From positions 1 to 64,000 of the forward strand of contig JANYDL010000056.1 in assembly GCA_025363635.1 (NCBI GenBank): a stretch of DNA of 64,000 nt, written 5' to 3'. This document shows, piece by piece, positions 10,047-18,004 of the stretch. The first letter of the stretch is position 1. Each line of letters begins with the position of its first letter. Origin of the DNA: Actinomycetes bacterium. Lineage in GTDB: Bacteria > Actinomycetota > Actinomycetes > Nanopelagicales > Nanopelagicaceae. Under the pieces are notes generated by a model. That model was given only the letters and a program-made list of their open reading frames with translations. It searched no databases and was not told the DNA's origin. A program made the translations under genes and the position numbers.

Positions 10047-10429
10047 AGCTGTTCTGGCAAAAAATTTTGGAAAAAGCGCGAACTAAAGGGGTAATTGTGC
10101 TTGGCGCTTTCGACGAAGAAGTGCTGGTAGGAACCGTGACGCTGGTTCTCGATATGCCACCAAATCAACAACATCGTGCAGATGTTTCTAAACTCCTTGT
10201 GAGTCCCCATCATCGCCGTCGGGGAATTGCTCGTGCCCTCATGAAGGAGGTGGAGAAGCTGGCGCAGCGTGAAAAGCGAATCCTTCTAGTGCTCGACACG
10301 GGGACAGGATCGGGAGCTGAATCGCTCTATTCAGATCTCAACTGGATAAAGGTGGGAGAAATTCCTCGGTACTCGCTGGAAATAAACGGGGAACTCCTGG
10401 CGGCATCATATTTTTACAAAGAAGTGTAA
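10040..10429 (+). CDS. GNAT-family acetyltransferase, short N-terminus
   Basis: 129 residues. The acetyl-CoA pyrophosphate loop is HHRRRGIARAL (about residues 57-67), preceded by the beta4 strand KLLVSP and followed by LVLDTGTGSGAESLYSDLNW, which gives the GNAT fold. It begins at a TTG overlapping the aminotransferase stop and opens directly with VELFWQKILEKA. Family members usually have about 30 more residues (beta1-alpha1) before this helix. No other in-frame start or open frame supplies them, so it is either a short form or truncated. Co-transcription with the aminotransferase is likely. Substrate unknown. Confidence 0.72.
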   Translation: MVELFWQKILEKARTKGVIVLGAFDEEVLVGTVTLVLDMPPNQQHRADVSKLLVSPHHRRRGIARALMKEVEKLAQREKRILLVLDTGTGSGAESLYSDLNWIKVGEIPRYSLEINGELLAASYFYKEV

Positions 10430-10433
10430 AGAA

Positions 10434-11468
10434 TCAGTGAGTCAGCGTTACTTTCGATAGGCCAAGTGGGGCGTCTGGATCAAGACCCGACTTGACCGCG
10501 AATTCGAGGGAGAATCGTTGCAACGAAATTGCATCCACGATGCTTGAAGTGATTTCATCATCGCAATCGGAGCCAGGAATGACAATGTCATTTTTCTCCG
10601 GAGTGCCGCCATTACCGATCCAAAAGACCTGTGCGCCATTTTTACGTAACTTCATGAGCGCCTCATTTATAGAGCCTTTTGGCATATGTGATGGCGCGAG
10701 AATAAATACTTGAGTACTTGGCGTTAGTGCTGAGATGGGTCCGTGTAGATAATCCGCGGTAGAGAGTCCCTGAACCGAAATCTTGTTTGTCTCTTGAATC
10801 TTGAGCGCCGCTTCACGGGCATTGGGGTAAGCAAATCCCCTACCTAAAACGACAATTTCGCTTCCTCTGTCGCACTGTTGCACGGCAAAGGAAACAAGAT
10901 CTGCTCGATCGACCAAAATCTGTGCTTGATCAACGATCAGTTCTTTAGCAACTATTTTCTGCATCCAACTAGCCACGAGCAAATAGCAGACCATCAACTG
11001 TGCGGCATAACTCTTGGTTGCAGCAACAGCTAGCTCAGGGCCAGCATTGAGAGCCAAGTGGTGATCAGCCAGAAGGGCCAAAGGTGATTCTGGATCATTA
11101 GTTATTGAGATAACTGTGGCACCCGATGAGGATGCAGCGCTAGCAAAACGGACTAGATCTGGCGACCTACCACTTTGACTAATAGCAACGACAAGAGTGC
11201 CTTCGAAATGCAAAGTTGCGTTATAGATTGTGACTGAAGAAGGTGAAGTTAAGCCACAAGGAAGCCCTAGTTGGGTTTCGATTAAATACTTAAGAAAATG
11301 TGCTGCATTGTCAGAGGTTCCACGAGCAAGGATAAGAACTGTGTGAATCTTCTTTAATACGAGGATGTCTCGGACCTGAATGAAAAGAGAGTCATCGCTC
11401 AGCAATGAATTAAAAATGGCAGGAATCTCTGCGATCTCTGATGCCATAGTTTGACCCAGCCGATTCAC
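10434..11468 (-). CDS. SIS-domain sugar-phosphate deaminase/isomerase (NagB-II/GlmS-like)
   Basis: Two tandem SIS domains without the glutaminase domain of GlmS: ARGTSDNAAHFLKYL and ISQSGRSPDL (first), VVLGRGFAYPNAREAALKIQ and TADYLHGPISAL (second). This architecture is that of type II glucosamine-6-phosphate deaminase. Divergent from nagA (deacetylase), so the two give the GlcNAc-6-P to fructose-6-P route. GTG 11468 was chosen: the family normally starts close to MASEIAEIPAIF, and TAATGAT lies about 8 bases upstream as a -10 for a leaderless message. ATG at 11447 and 11534 are alternatives. Confidence 0.82.
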   Translation of the reverse strand: MNRLGQTMASEIAEIPAIFNSLLSDDSLFIQVRDILVLKKIHTVLILARGTSDNAAHFLKYLIETQLGLPCGLTSPSSVTIYNATLHFEGTLVVAISQSGRSPDLVRFASAASSSGATVISITNDPESPLALLADHHLALNAGPELAVAATKSYAAQLMVCYLLVASWMQKIVAKELIVDQAQILVDRADLVSFAVQQCDRGSEIVVLGRGFAYPNAREAALKIQETNKISVQGLSTADYLHGPISALTPSTQVFILAPSHMPKGSINEALMKLRKNGAQVFWIGNGGTPEKNDIVIPGSDCDDEITSSIVDAISLQRFSLEFAVKSGLDPDAPLGLSKVTLTH

Positions 11469-11554
11469 TTTCCAATCATTACACAACAATATGCGTCTAG
11501 CGAATTCAGGAAGGGTTAGAGTAGTGCCATGCACTCTTCTGTCCTGGAATTAGC

Positions 11555-12652
11555 ATGATTGTGCAAGCGCACCGCGCAATTATCGGTGGGCAGATTCGTG
11601 AGAATGTCTGGCTTGAAGTTAATGGCGGAAAAATAATTTCGATAAATGATGGCTCTGTCGAGAATGAGGATTACCTCGTTTCTGGTGTTCTCATCCCCGG
11701 TTTCGTTGATATGCATTGCCATGGCGGGGGAGGAAAATATTTTTCTGCTAAGAGTGCTCCGGAAATTGAAGTAGCAATTGCTACTCATAGATTTCATGGC
11801 ACAACGACGTTATGTGCCAGCCTGGTGTCGGAACCACTCGATGCTTTGGAATCCCAAATAAGAGGATTGGTGCCTTTCGCAGAACGTGGGGAAATTGTCG
11901 GCATTCATCTCGAGGGTCCATACCTTGCCAAAAGTCGTTGTGGTGCACATGATCCAACGCTTCTTCGAACCCCAAATGTTGATGAATTGATGCGCCTTAT
12001 AAAAACTGGCAAAGGATTTATAAAAATGGTGACAATTGCACCAGAGCTCGAGGGAGCGATCCAAGCGATTGAATATTTAGTTTCTGCGGGCGTGAAAGTG
12101 GCAATTGGGCATTCTGCAGCAAACTTCGATGAAGCCAAGGCAGGGGTCGATGCAGGAGCAACTATCGTTACCCATTTCCCCAATGCAGTTTCAAAACTTG
12201 ATGATGAAGGTGCCACTTTTGCCACCATGGCAATGTCAGATGATCGAATTGCCCTTGAACTCATCCTGGATGGCCATCATGTAGCAAAAAATGTGGTCGA
12301 TCGGATTTATTCTGTTGCGCAAGAACGCCTAGCACTTGTCACAGATGCCATGTGTGCTGCCGGAAGTTCCGATGGGCGGTATTTAATAGGTACTTTGCCT
12401 GTAACGGTAAGTAGTTCGGTGGCAAGGCTTGATTCAAATGGATCCCTTGCCGGTAGCACTTTAACTATGGACGGAGCCTTTTTCAATGCTATGGATATCG
12501 CAGGGCTCACTATTCCCCAAGCGGTATTTGCTTCATCAACGTTGCCCGCCAAGTTATTTGGACTCCACGACCGAGGAGAAATTGCGATTGGAAAACGAGC
12601 AGACTTACTCGAAGCAAATTTAAACACTCAGAAAGTATCGGTCGTCAGTTAG
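11555..12652 (+). CDS. nagA: N-acetylglucosamine-6-phosphate deacetylase
   Basis: 365 residues of the amidohydrolase superfamily. Metal and catalytic motifs in order: DMHCHGG (about residue 51), HLEGPYL (metal Glu), AIGHSAANFDEA (His), THFPNAVSKL and VTDAMCAAG (catalytic Asp). It removes the acetyl group of GlcNAc-6-P in amino-sugar or peptidoglycan recycling. The SIS deaminase is divergent across about 86 bases, so both could share one control region. THFPNAVS differs from the usual THLFNAMS, a conservative variation. Confidence 0.92.
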   Translation: MIVQAHRAIIGGQIRENVWLEVNGGKIISINDGSVENEDYLVSGVLIPGFVDMHCHGGGGKYFSAKSAPEIEVAIATHRFHGTTTLCASLVSEPLDALESQIRGLVPFAERGEIVGIHLEGPYLAKSRCGAHDPTLLRTPNVDELMRLIKTGKGFIKMVTIAPELEGAIQAIEYLVSAGVKVAIGHSAANFDEAKAGVDAGATIVTHFPNAVSKLDDEGATFATMAMSDDRIALELILDGHHVAKNVVDRIYSVAQERLALVTDAMCAAGSSDGRYLIGTLPVTVSSSVARLDSNGSLAGSTLTMDGAFFNAMDIAGLTIPQAVFASSTLPAKLFGLHDRGEIAIGKRADLLEANLNTQKVSVVS

Positions 12653-12666
12653 TTTGTTACGATTCC

Positions 12667-13740
12667 TTAAACGTTAAATCTAAACTCCACGACATCACCA
12701 TCGTGCATGACATATTCCTTACCTTCCATGCGCACTTTACCTTTTGCTTTTGCTTCTGCCATCGATCCGCACGTAACAAGATCTTCATAGGAGACGACTT
12801 CGGCCTTAATGAATCCTTTTTGAAAGTCGGTGTGAATAACACCAGCCGCAACAGGCGCGGTATCTCCGATATGAATTGTCCATGCGCGCGCCTCTTTTGG
12901 ACCAGCGGTGAGGTAGGTCTGCAAGCCGAGCGTTCTGAAACCAACATGCGCGAGAGTTGCTAAACCTGGTTCTTCAAGTCCAATCGACTGAAGCAATTCA
13001 AGAGCATCTTCATCGCTTAATTCAGCCAGTTCTGCTTCCGTTTTTGCATCGAGGAAAATCGCTTCCGCAGGAGCAACAAGTTCGACCAAACTTTTTCGCA
13101 GAACTGCATCATCTAATTCTGCGGCATCGACGTTGAAGACATAAATGAAAGGTTTGGCTGTCATCAGGTGAAGTTCAGCGAGAGCGCCCAAATCAACGTC
13201 GCTACCTGAGAGAGGCTTTCCTGAGTTGAGAATGACCTCGGCTTTCTTTACCTCTTCCACAATACTTTGGCGCTCCTTATTAATGCGAGCTTCTTTTTCT
13301 ATCCGTGGCAACGCCTTCTCTATTGTTTGCAGATCGGCAAGCGCAAGTTCTGTATTGATAATTTCCAAATCGCTGGCAGGATCGACGCGGCCTTCTACAT
13401 GGATAACATCCCCATCGCTAAATACACGGATGACCTGGCAAATGGCATCAGTCTCTCGGATGTTGGCAAGGAATTGATTGCCCAGACCTTCACCCACTGA
13501 TGCTCCCTTGACTATGCCGGCAATATCCACGAAGGAGACGACCGCTGGCAGGATTTTCTGGGAGCCAAAGATGCTTGCGAGTACCGCTAAGCGTGGATCG
13601 GGCACCCCGACTACGCCAATGTTGGGCTCGATCGTGGCAAAGGGATAGTTAGCAGCCAACACATTGTTTTTTGTCAGAGCGTTGAAGAGGGTGGACTTGC
13701 CAACATTGGGCATTCCGACGATTCCGATAGAGAGGCTCAC
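12667..13740 (-). CDS. ychF: redox-regulated ATPase/GTPase YchF (Obg family)
   Basis: 357 residues. P-loop [15 protein letters not shown] near the start, the switch region [24 protein letters not shown] (G3 as D-x-A-G) and the modified G4 NVDAAEL, which fits YchF's preference for ATP. A coiled-coil insertion occupies the middle, and a TGS domain ends the protein with the usual motif [11 protein letters not shown]. Divergent from rmuC by 51 bases. Confidence 0.95.
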   Translation of the reverse strand: MSLSIGIVGMPNVGKSTLFNALTKNNVLAANYPFATIEPNIGVVGVPDPRLAVLASIFGSQKILPAVVSFVDIAGIVKGASVGEGLGNQFLANIRETDAICQVIRVFSDGDVIHVEGRVDPASDLEIINTELALADLQTIEKALPRIEKEARINKERQSIVEEVKKAEVILNSGKPLSGSDVDLGALAELHLMTAKPFIYVFNVDAAELDDAVLRKSLVELVAPAEAIFLDAKTEAELAELSDEDALELLQSIGLEEPGLATLAHVGFRTLGLQTYLTAGPKEARAWTIHIGDTAPVAAGVIHTDFQKGFIKAEVVSYEDLVTCGSMAEAKAKGKVRMEGKEYVMHDGDVVEFRFNV

Positions 13741-13791
13741 AAGGAGTAGAGCCTACGGGTCTTCGTCAGTGGTTACTGCCACGATAGGACC

Positions 13792-14955
13792 ATGAGCACT
13801 TCTTTCAGCGTAATTCTTGGACTCCTTGCGGGTCTGGCCATCGGATTTCTTATTGCTCGGCTGCGCAGCGCTGAGACCGCGGCGCAACTCAAGGCTGCGA
13901 ACGGTTCCGTTGCCGCCCTCGAAAAGCAGATAATCACGATGCAAGGGGCGCAAACTGAGACAACGCGCTTGGCGACCGAACTCGAAGCCATGAAGAAATC
14001 TGTAGAAACGCTTTCGACTCAAGCTAGAGAGGCTGATCGAAGTCGAATCAAAGCAGAAGAAGATATCCGCAAAGACCTCACCTACATGTCAACCACAAAT
14101 AAGTCGCTCCTTGAGGAGACCACGAAAATTGCGGGCGCGCTCTCAAGTTCGCAAACACGTGGAAAGTTCGGTGAGGCGCAATTAGAACAACTTCTTGAGA
14201 ACGCCGGCCTGATTGAGGGAGAACATTTCACTCGTCAAAAATCGATCTCTAGCAACGGAGAGATGGTTGGGATTCCTGATATCGCAATTTCTCTTCCTGG
14301 TTCAAGTGTTCTATTCATTGACTCAAAATTTCCATTTGAAAAAATCTTGCAAGCCTTCGATACTCAAGATTCGAACGAACGGGAAATACTTGTACAAGCC
14401 CACGCAAAAGATTTACTCAAACATGTCGAAGCACTGGCCAAACGCGGCTATGCAGATAAAGAATCTTCGCCCAATTTTGTAGTTCTTTTCGCTCCATTTG
14501 AATCCATACTGACCGAGGCACTTCGCGTGGATACCAATCTGCTTGAGAAGGCATTTGCTAAGGGAGTCACAATCGCAACGCCAACGACCATGATGGCTCT
14601 ACTTCGCACAGTCGGCTATATCTTTAGTAGGAATCGACTCGCGGAGAGTGCAACTGAAATCCAAGAGTTGGCCGGAACTTTTCTCAAGAATGTTGCCTCA
14701 TTGCATGTGAAAATAGTCGCAGTTGGTGACCGACTTAAAAGTACGGTGAAGGCTTACAACGACATGATCCCAACGGCTGAAAGCACGGTTTTGAGCCCGG
14801 CAAAGAAGATTGTAAATCTGGGCGTTTCTGGAGATAGAAGTAAACTAAAGGCTTTTCCTGAAGTCTCAGAAAGCGTGCGCGCCCTCAAGGGCAACCTTGC
14901 CTTAGATGCACCGGATGACTTTATTGATGCAGAAGAGTTAGTTGATGAGGAGTAG
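13792..14955 (+). CDS. rmuC: DNA recombination protein RmuC
   Basis: 387 residues: one N-terminal membrane anchor (SVILGLLAGLAIGFLIA), a long coiled coil (about residues 30-105) and an endonuclease-like core with FGEAQLEQLLENAGL, GIPDIAISLPG and FIDSKFPFE, where the D...DSK residues form the nuclease-type site. RmuC limits inverted-repeat recombination and has been tied to phage defence in some bacteria. The downstream membrane protein starts 2 bases after its stop. Confidence 0.93.
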   Translation: MSTSFSVILGLLAGLAIGFLIARLRSAETAAQLKAANGSVAALEKQIITMQGAQTETTRLATELEAMKKSVETLSTQAREADRSRIKAEEDIRKDLTYMSTTNKSLLEETTKIAGALSSSQTRGKFGEAQLEQLLENAGLIEGEHFTRQKSISSNGEMVGIPDIAISLPGSSVLFIDSKFPFEKILQAFDTQDSNEREILVQAHAKDLLKHVEALAKRGYADKESSPNFVVLFAPFESILTEALRVDTNLLEKAFAKGVTIATPTTMMALLRTVGYIFSRNRLAESATEIQELAGTFLKNVASLHVKIVAVGDRLKSTVKAYNDMIPTAESTVLSPAKKIVNLGVSGDRSKLKAFPEVSESVRALKGNLALDAPDDFIDAEELVDEE

Positions 14956-14957
14956 AG

Positions 14958-15362
14958 ATGAGCACTCAAAAGGTAGATAGCAAACCAACTTTGAAGGTCG
15001 GACTTACCAAAGAAGGGGTCGCTATTCTCCAATGCCTCTTCATCGCATTTGTCGTGGTATCTGAAGTGCTATTGCGCCATGGGGTCGGCGTTTTTAGCGG
15101 AATCGCAATTTGTTTAGCCACTCTTGGTTCGGTGCGTTTTGGTAGAAAAGGAACAGAATACGTGGCAGCTGCCACGGCGCCTTTGGCTTTCGCTTTGGCG
15201 TCAATTATTGCTCTTCTTAATACCGACGGATTTCACCCTTCGAAAGTGGGGGTAGATATGGTCGCGGCTCTTGCCAGTGCCGCACCATATCTACTTTTCA
15301 GCGCATCCTATGGATGGTTGAATTTTCTTAAATCTCGTCGAAGTAAAGTCACGAAGAAATAA
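14958..15362 (+). CDS. small membrane protein, probable DUF6542 type
   Basis: 134 residues with about four hydrophobic segments, starting after GLTKEGVAILQCLFIAFVVV and ending in a basic tail. Length, the GLT-x-E/R-G-V opening and location next to rmuC/ychF resemble the actinobacterial DUF6542 membrane proteins encoded near ychF. It begins 2 bases after rmuC and is surely co-transcribed. No function can be assigned. Confidence 0.7.
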   Translation: MSTQKVDSKPTLKVGLTKEGVAILQCLFIAFVVVSEVLLRHGVGVFSGIAICLATLGSVRFGRKGTEYVAAATAPLAFALASIIALLNTDGFHPSKVGVDMVAALASAAPYLLFSASYGWLNFLKSRRSKVTKK

Positions 15363-15373
15363 GAACTATAAGA

Positions 15374-15550
15374 TTATTTTCCGCCCATAATGCGATGAAA
15401 AAATCCACCACTAGTGTTCACACTTTTGGCGCTCTTGTCGCATGCGCAACGATCCGCCTTTGGAATACCGCGTAACGCTTGCTCTATATGTTCACCACAA
15501 CCGCTCCAGGTCGGCTTTCCACAGGTTCTACACGTCGTTCTGCTGCACAT
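15374..15550 (-). CDS. 58-residue Cys-rich protein, probable zinc-binding
   Basis: Reads MCSRTTCRTCGKPTWSGCGE then HIEQALRGIPKADRCACDKS, with Cys at 2, 7, 10, 18, 35 and 37 and one His just after CGEH. The clustered Cys suggest a small zinc ribbon. ATG 15550 was chosen because AAAGGA lies 7-8 bases upstream; an in-frame ATG at 15592 adds 14 residues but overlaps the preceding gene's end. Similar short proteins are widespread in bacteria without a known role. It lies 38 bases after the CoA-disulfide-reductase fusion and may be the last gene of the sulfur operon. Confidence 0.75.
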   Translation of the reverse strand: MCSRTTCRTCGKPTWSGCGEHIEQALRGIPKADRCACDKSAKSVNTSGGFFHRIMGGK

Positions 15551-15588
15551 AACATGATCCTTTTCTGTTGCGCGTAATGGTTGAGATT

Positions 15589-17229
15589 TCAAACAAGAAT
15601 TGCATCCATAGCAGCGGGTGAATGGAGCCAGGTGAGGTACCCACCATCCAAGTTGAAAGAGTTGAAGCCCAGCCCATTCAAGAGCAAGCTCGCACTATGT
15701 CCACGAACTCCCACATGGCAAATGACGATAACCTCATTGCTTCTGACTTCACCAATTCGTTCACGTAATTCATCAATAGGAATATTGATAGACCCGGGAA
15801 TATGTCCTTCTGAGTACTCCTTAGCGCTGCGGACATCTACGAGTTCAAACCCACGTCCGCCAAATTCTTCAAGTTCACTCCATAGAATGACAGGAGCCAG
15901 CCCAGATAAACGATTTTCTGCAACATAACCGAGCATATTGACAGGATCTTTTGCAGAACCAAAGGGAGGGGCGTAAGCAAGTTCTAGATCAGCAAGTTCT
16001 GGGGCAGTAATTCCCCCTCGCATTGCGGTAGCGATGACATCAATTCGCTTATCTACTCCAGAGTGACCGACTCCTTGCGCTCCTAAAATTGCCCCGGTTG
16101 TGGAATCAAAAATCAGTTTGAGTGCCATTGACTCAGCCCCAGGATAGTAGCCCGCGTGAGAAGAGGGATGCGTATGGATCACACCAAATTGGCGCCCTTG
16201 TGCGCGCATCCGATGTTCATTCCAACCAGTCGCGGCAATTGTTAAAGAAAAAACTTTCACAATGGATGTTCCGATCGTGGCAACTGGGCGAACTTTTAAT
16301 CCAAAGATGTGATCGGCGGCCACGCGTCCATGGCGGTTCGCGATATTCGCCAGAGGGACCAAGGAAGCATTCCCATCCAGGGCATCTTTCTTTTCAGCCA
16401 CGTCACCTACCGCGTAAATATCCGGGTCGCTACTTCTATTGAATTCGTCGACTTGGATTCCACCTCGCTCACCGATAGTGAGACCTCCGCGCACAGCGAG
16501 ATTGATATCTGATCTTACCCCTATAGCAAGAATTACTAAATCAGCAGGAATCACCTCATCGTTATCGAGTGTCACAAAATCTTCGGTTATCTCCGTAACT
16601 GCGTGTCCGAAAAATAGTGATACCCCATTGCGAAGCATTTCCTCGGCAACAAGCGAGGCCATCTCTTCATCCAATGGCGCGAGCAGTTGGGAAGATAATT
16701 CGACGAGGGCCGTAGAAATACCACGATTTGTGAGGTTCTCCGCTATTTCGACTCCAATATATCCACCACCAATAACCACAGCGTTGCGGGGATTGACGTT
16801 GACCTGCTGAACAATTCTTTCGACATCCTCAACTGTTCTGAGAGTGAAAGCCCTTTCAGCGCCCTTAATGGCAGGCACTATCGGAGTCGCACCTGGGCTA
16901 AGAATCAACTTATCGAAGGATATTTGGCTTTCTAGTCGAGTTTTTAGATCGAGCACTTTGACTACTTTACGGAAAGCGTCGATTTCCAGAACTTCGGTAG
17001 AAACTCGGACGTCTAGTCGAAAACGTATGTGCAATGACTCGGGCGTCTGAAGAAATAGTGCACTTTCTTCTTCAATAACACCGCCAACGTAGTATGGAAG
17101 TCCGCAGTTGGCGTAAGAGACGTGCCCACTTTTCTCAAGAACGACTATTTCCGCATCGACATCTAGACGACGCGCACGAGTCGCAGCAGACATACCGCCA
17201 GCGACTCCTCCTACTATCACAATCTTCAT
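15589..17229 (-). CDS. CoA-disulfide reductase fused to rhodanese (CoADR-Rhd)
   Basis: 546 residues. FAD-binding IVIVGGVAGGMSAATRARRL opens the protein, and the active-site Cys42 sits in YANCGLPYYVGG, the CoADR/persulfide-reductase signature. NAD(P)H binding (AVVIGGGYIGVEIAE) and a dimerisation domain follow. A C-terminal rhodanese (about residues 450-546) carries Cys504 in ICHVGVRGHSAS. Such fusions reduce CoA-disulfide, CoA-persulfide and polysulfide. ATG 17229 is supported by GAGGA 5 bases upstream, and it overlaps the stop of the rhodanese lipoprotein (TAATG). Third gene of the CstR-like operon. Confidence 0.92.
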   Translation of the reverse strand: MKIVIVGGVAGGMSAATRARRLDVDAEIVVLEKSGHVSYANCGLPYYVGGVIEEESALFLQTPESLHIRFRLDVRVSTEVLEIDAFRKVVKVLDLKTRLESQISFDKLILSPGATPIVPAIKGAERAFTLRTVEDVERIVQQVNVNPRNAVVIGGGYIGVEIAENLTNRGISTALVELSSQLLAPLDEEMASLVAEEMLRNGVSLFFGHAVTEITEDFVTLDNDEVIPADLVILAIGVRSDINLAVRGGLTIGERGGIQVDEFNRSSDPDIYAVGDVAEKKDALDGNASLVPLANIANRHGRVAADHIFGLKVRPVATIGTSIVKVFSLTIAATGWNEHRMRAQGRQFGVIHTHPSSHAGYYPGAESMALKLIFDSTTGAILGAQGVGHSGVDKRIDVIATAMRGGITAPELADLELAYAPPFGSAKDPVNMLGYVAENRLSGLAPVILWSELEEFGGRGFELVDVRSAKEYSEGHIPGSINIPIDELRERIGEVRSNEVIVICHVGVRGHSASLLLNGLGFNSFNLDGGYLTWLHSPAAMDAILV

Positions 17230-17621
17230 TATGTCCTCACTAAGGGAAGGCCAGCAGACATCCATCCTTGAATGCCATTCAATAAATTAAAGACCGACAA
17301 AAACTTCGCTTTAACCATTTTGTCGGTAGCTATTCCAGATCTGCGACCACTGTGACAGTAAACCGCATACGTTGTGTTTTTATTCAACTTTGCAATATCA
17401 GAATCAAAGGTCGATGAATCAACATCTATATTGATAGCGCCGGCGATATGGCCCGTATTGAACTCATCTGGTGTTCTTACATCGATTGTTTTCACACCAT
17501 CTTCTTGGATTTTACTTTGAAACTGTGTCGGATCTAGATTTGAAACGGTGACGGAATTTGAGCTACATGCTGTGAGAGCGAGAAGGGAAAGCACACCGAT
17601 GAATAGAAGACTTTTCTTCAT
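17229..17621 (-). CDS. rhodanese-domain lipoprotein
   Basis: 130 residues. Signal peptide with lipobox LTAC (Cys19), so the protein should be lipid-anchored outside the membrane. A single rhodanese domain follows: TIDVRTPDEFNTGHIAGAIN and catalytic Cys89 in VYCHSGRRS. It would transfer or accept sulfane sulfur at the cell surface. It starts 3 bases after the CstR-like regulator and overlaps the CoADR-Rhd start. Confidence 0.9.
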   Translation of the reverse strand: MKKSLLFIGVLSLLALTACSSNSVTVSNLDPTQFQSKIQEDGVKTIDVRTPDEFNTGHIAGAINIDVDSSTFDSDIAKLNKNTTYAVYCHSGRRSGIATDKMVKAKFLSVFNLLNGIQGWMSAGLPLVRT

Positions 17622-17624
17622 GGA

Positions 17625-17921
17625 TTATGCCAAACTTAAGAACAGTTTTTGAAGTTTCTCGGTTATAGCTTCTGCATCCTTAGAAGAATCTTCAATGCAG
17701 GATTTCAAATTAGCTGCGATGAGTGTGAACGCAGCCGTATTTATCGCTTTGCCAACCGCCGCCATTTGCATAACTATCTCTTCGCACGTACGTCCTTCAT
17801 CGAGCATTCTCACAACGGCGCCCAACTGACCGTGAGCTCTCTTTAAGCGTTTGGTGAGCGCATCGAGTTGCTGTTGATCAGTGAGAACGTGAGTTGGGCC
17901 CACAACCGTTTTCGTTGACAT
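17625..17921 (-). CDS. CsoR/FrmR-family repressor, CstR-like persulfide sensor
   Basis: 98 residues, all-helical DUF156 family. Thiols Cys46 (GRTCEEI) and Cys75 (NLKSC) are 29 residues apart, as in CsoR and CstR. The residue four before the second Cys, His in copper-sensing CsoR, is Asn71 here, as in the persulfide sensor CstR. A good ribosome site (GGAGG, 4 bases before ATG) is present. Downstream genes are two rhodanese proteins and a CoADR, which fits sulfane-sulfur sensing rather than copper. A perfect palindrome lies in its promoter. Metal sensing is not excluded. Confidence 0.88.
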   Translation of the reverse strand: MSTKTVVGPTHVLTDQQQLDALTKRLKRAHGQLGAVVRMLDEGRTCEEIVMQMAAVGKAINTAAFTLIAANLKSCIEDSSKDAEAITEKLQKLFLSLA

Positions 17922-17957
17922 TGTGCCTCCAAAAGCCTCGTTATTGCTTATGGTAGA

Positions 17958-17986
17958 AGCATAGCATACCCCTAGGGGTATGGCAA
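17958..17986 (-). promoter_or_regulatory. CstR-like operator inside a sigma-A-type promoter
   Basis: CATACCCCTAGGGGTATG at 17965-17982 is a perfect 18-base palindrome of the G/C-core, ATAC-flank type known for CsoR/CstR operators. On the minus strand TTGCCA (17986-17981) and TATGCT (17963-17958) flank it with a 17-base gap, so the palindrome fills the spacer of a plausible -35/-10 promoter. It lies 44 bases before the repressor start, which predicts autorepression released by the inducing sulfur species. Confidence 0.78.
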
Positions 17987-18004
17987 AGGTGCCGTCAAAG
18001 TCTT

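Noticed and set aside
17625-17921. Copper-sensing CsoR
   Set aside because: The His four residues before the second Cys is Asn, and the neighbours are sulfur-transfer enzymes, not copper exporters.
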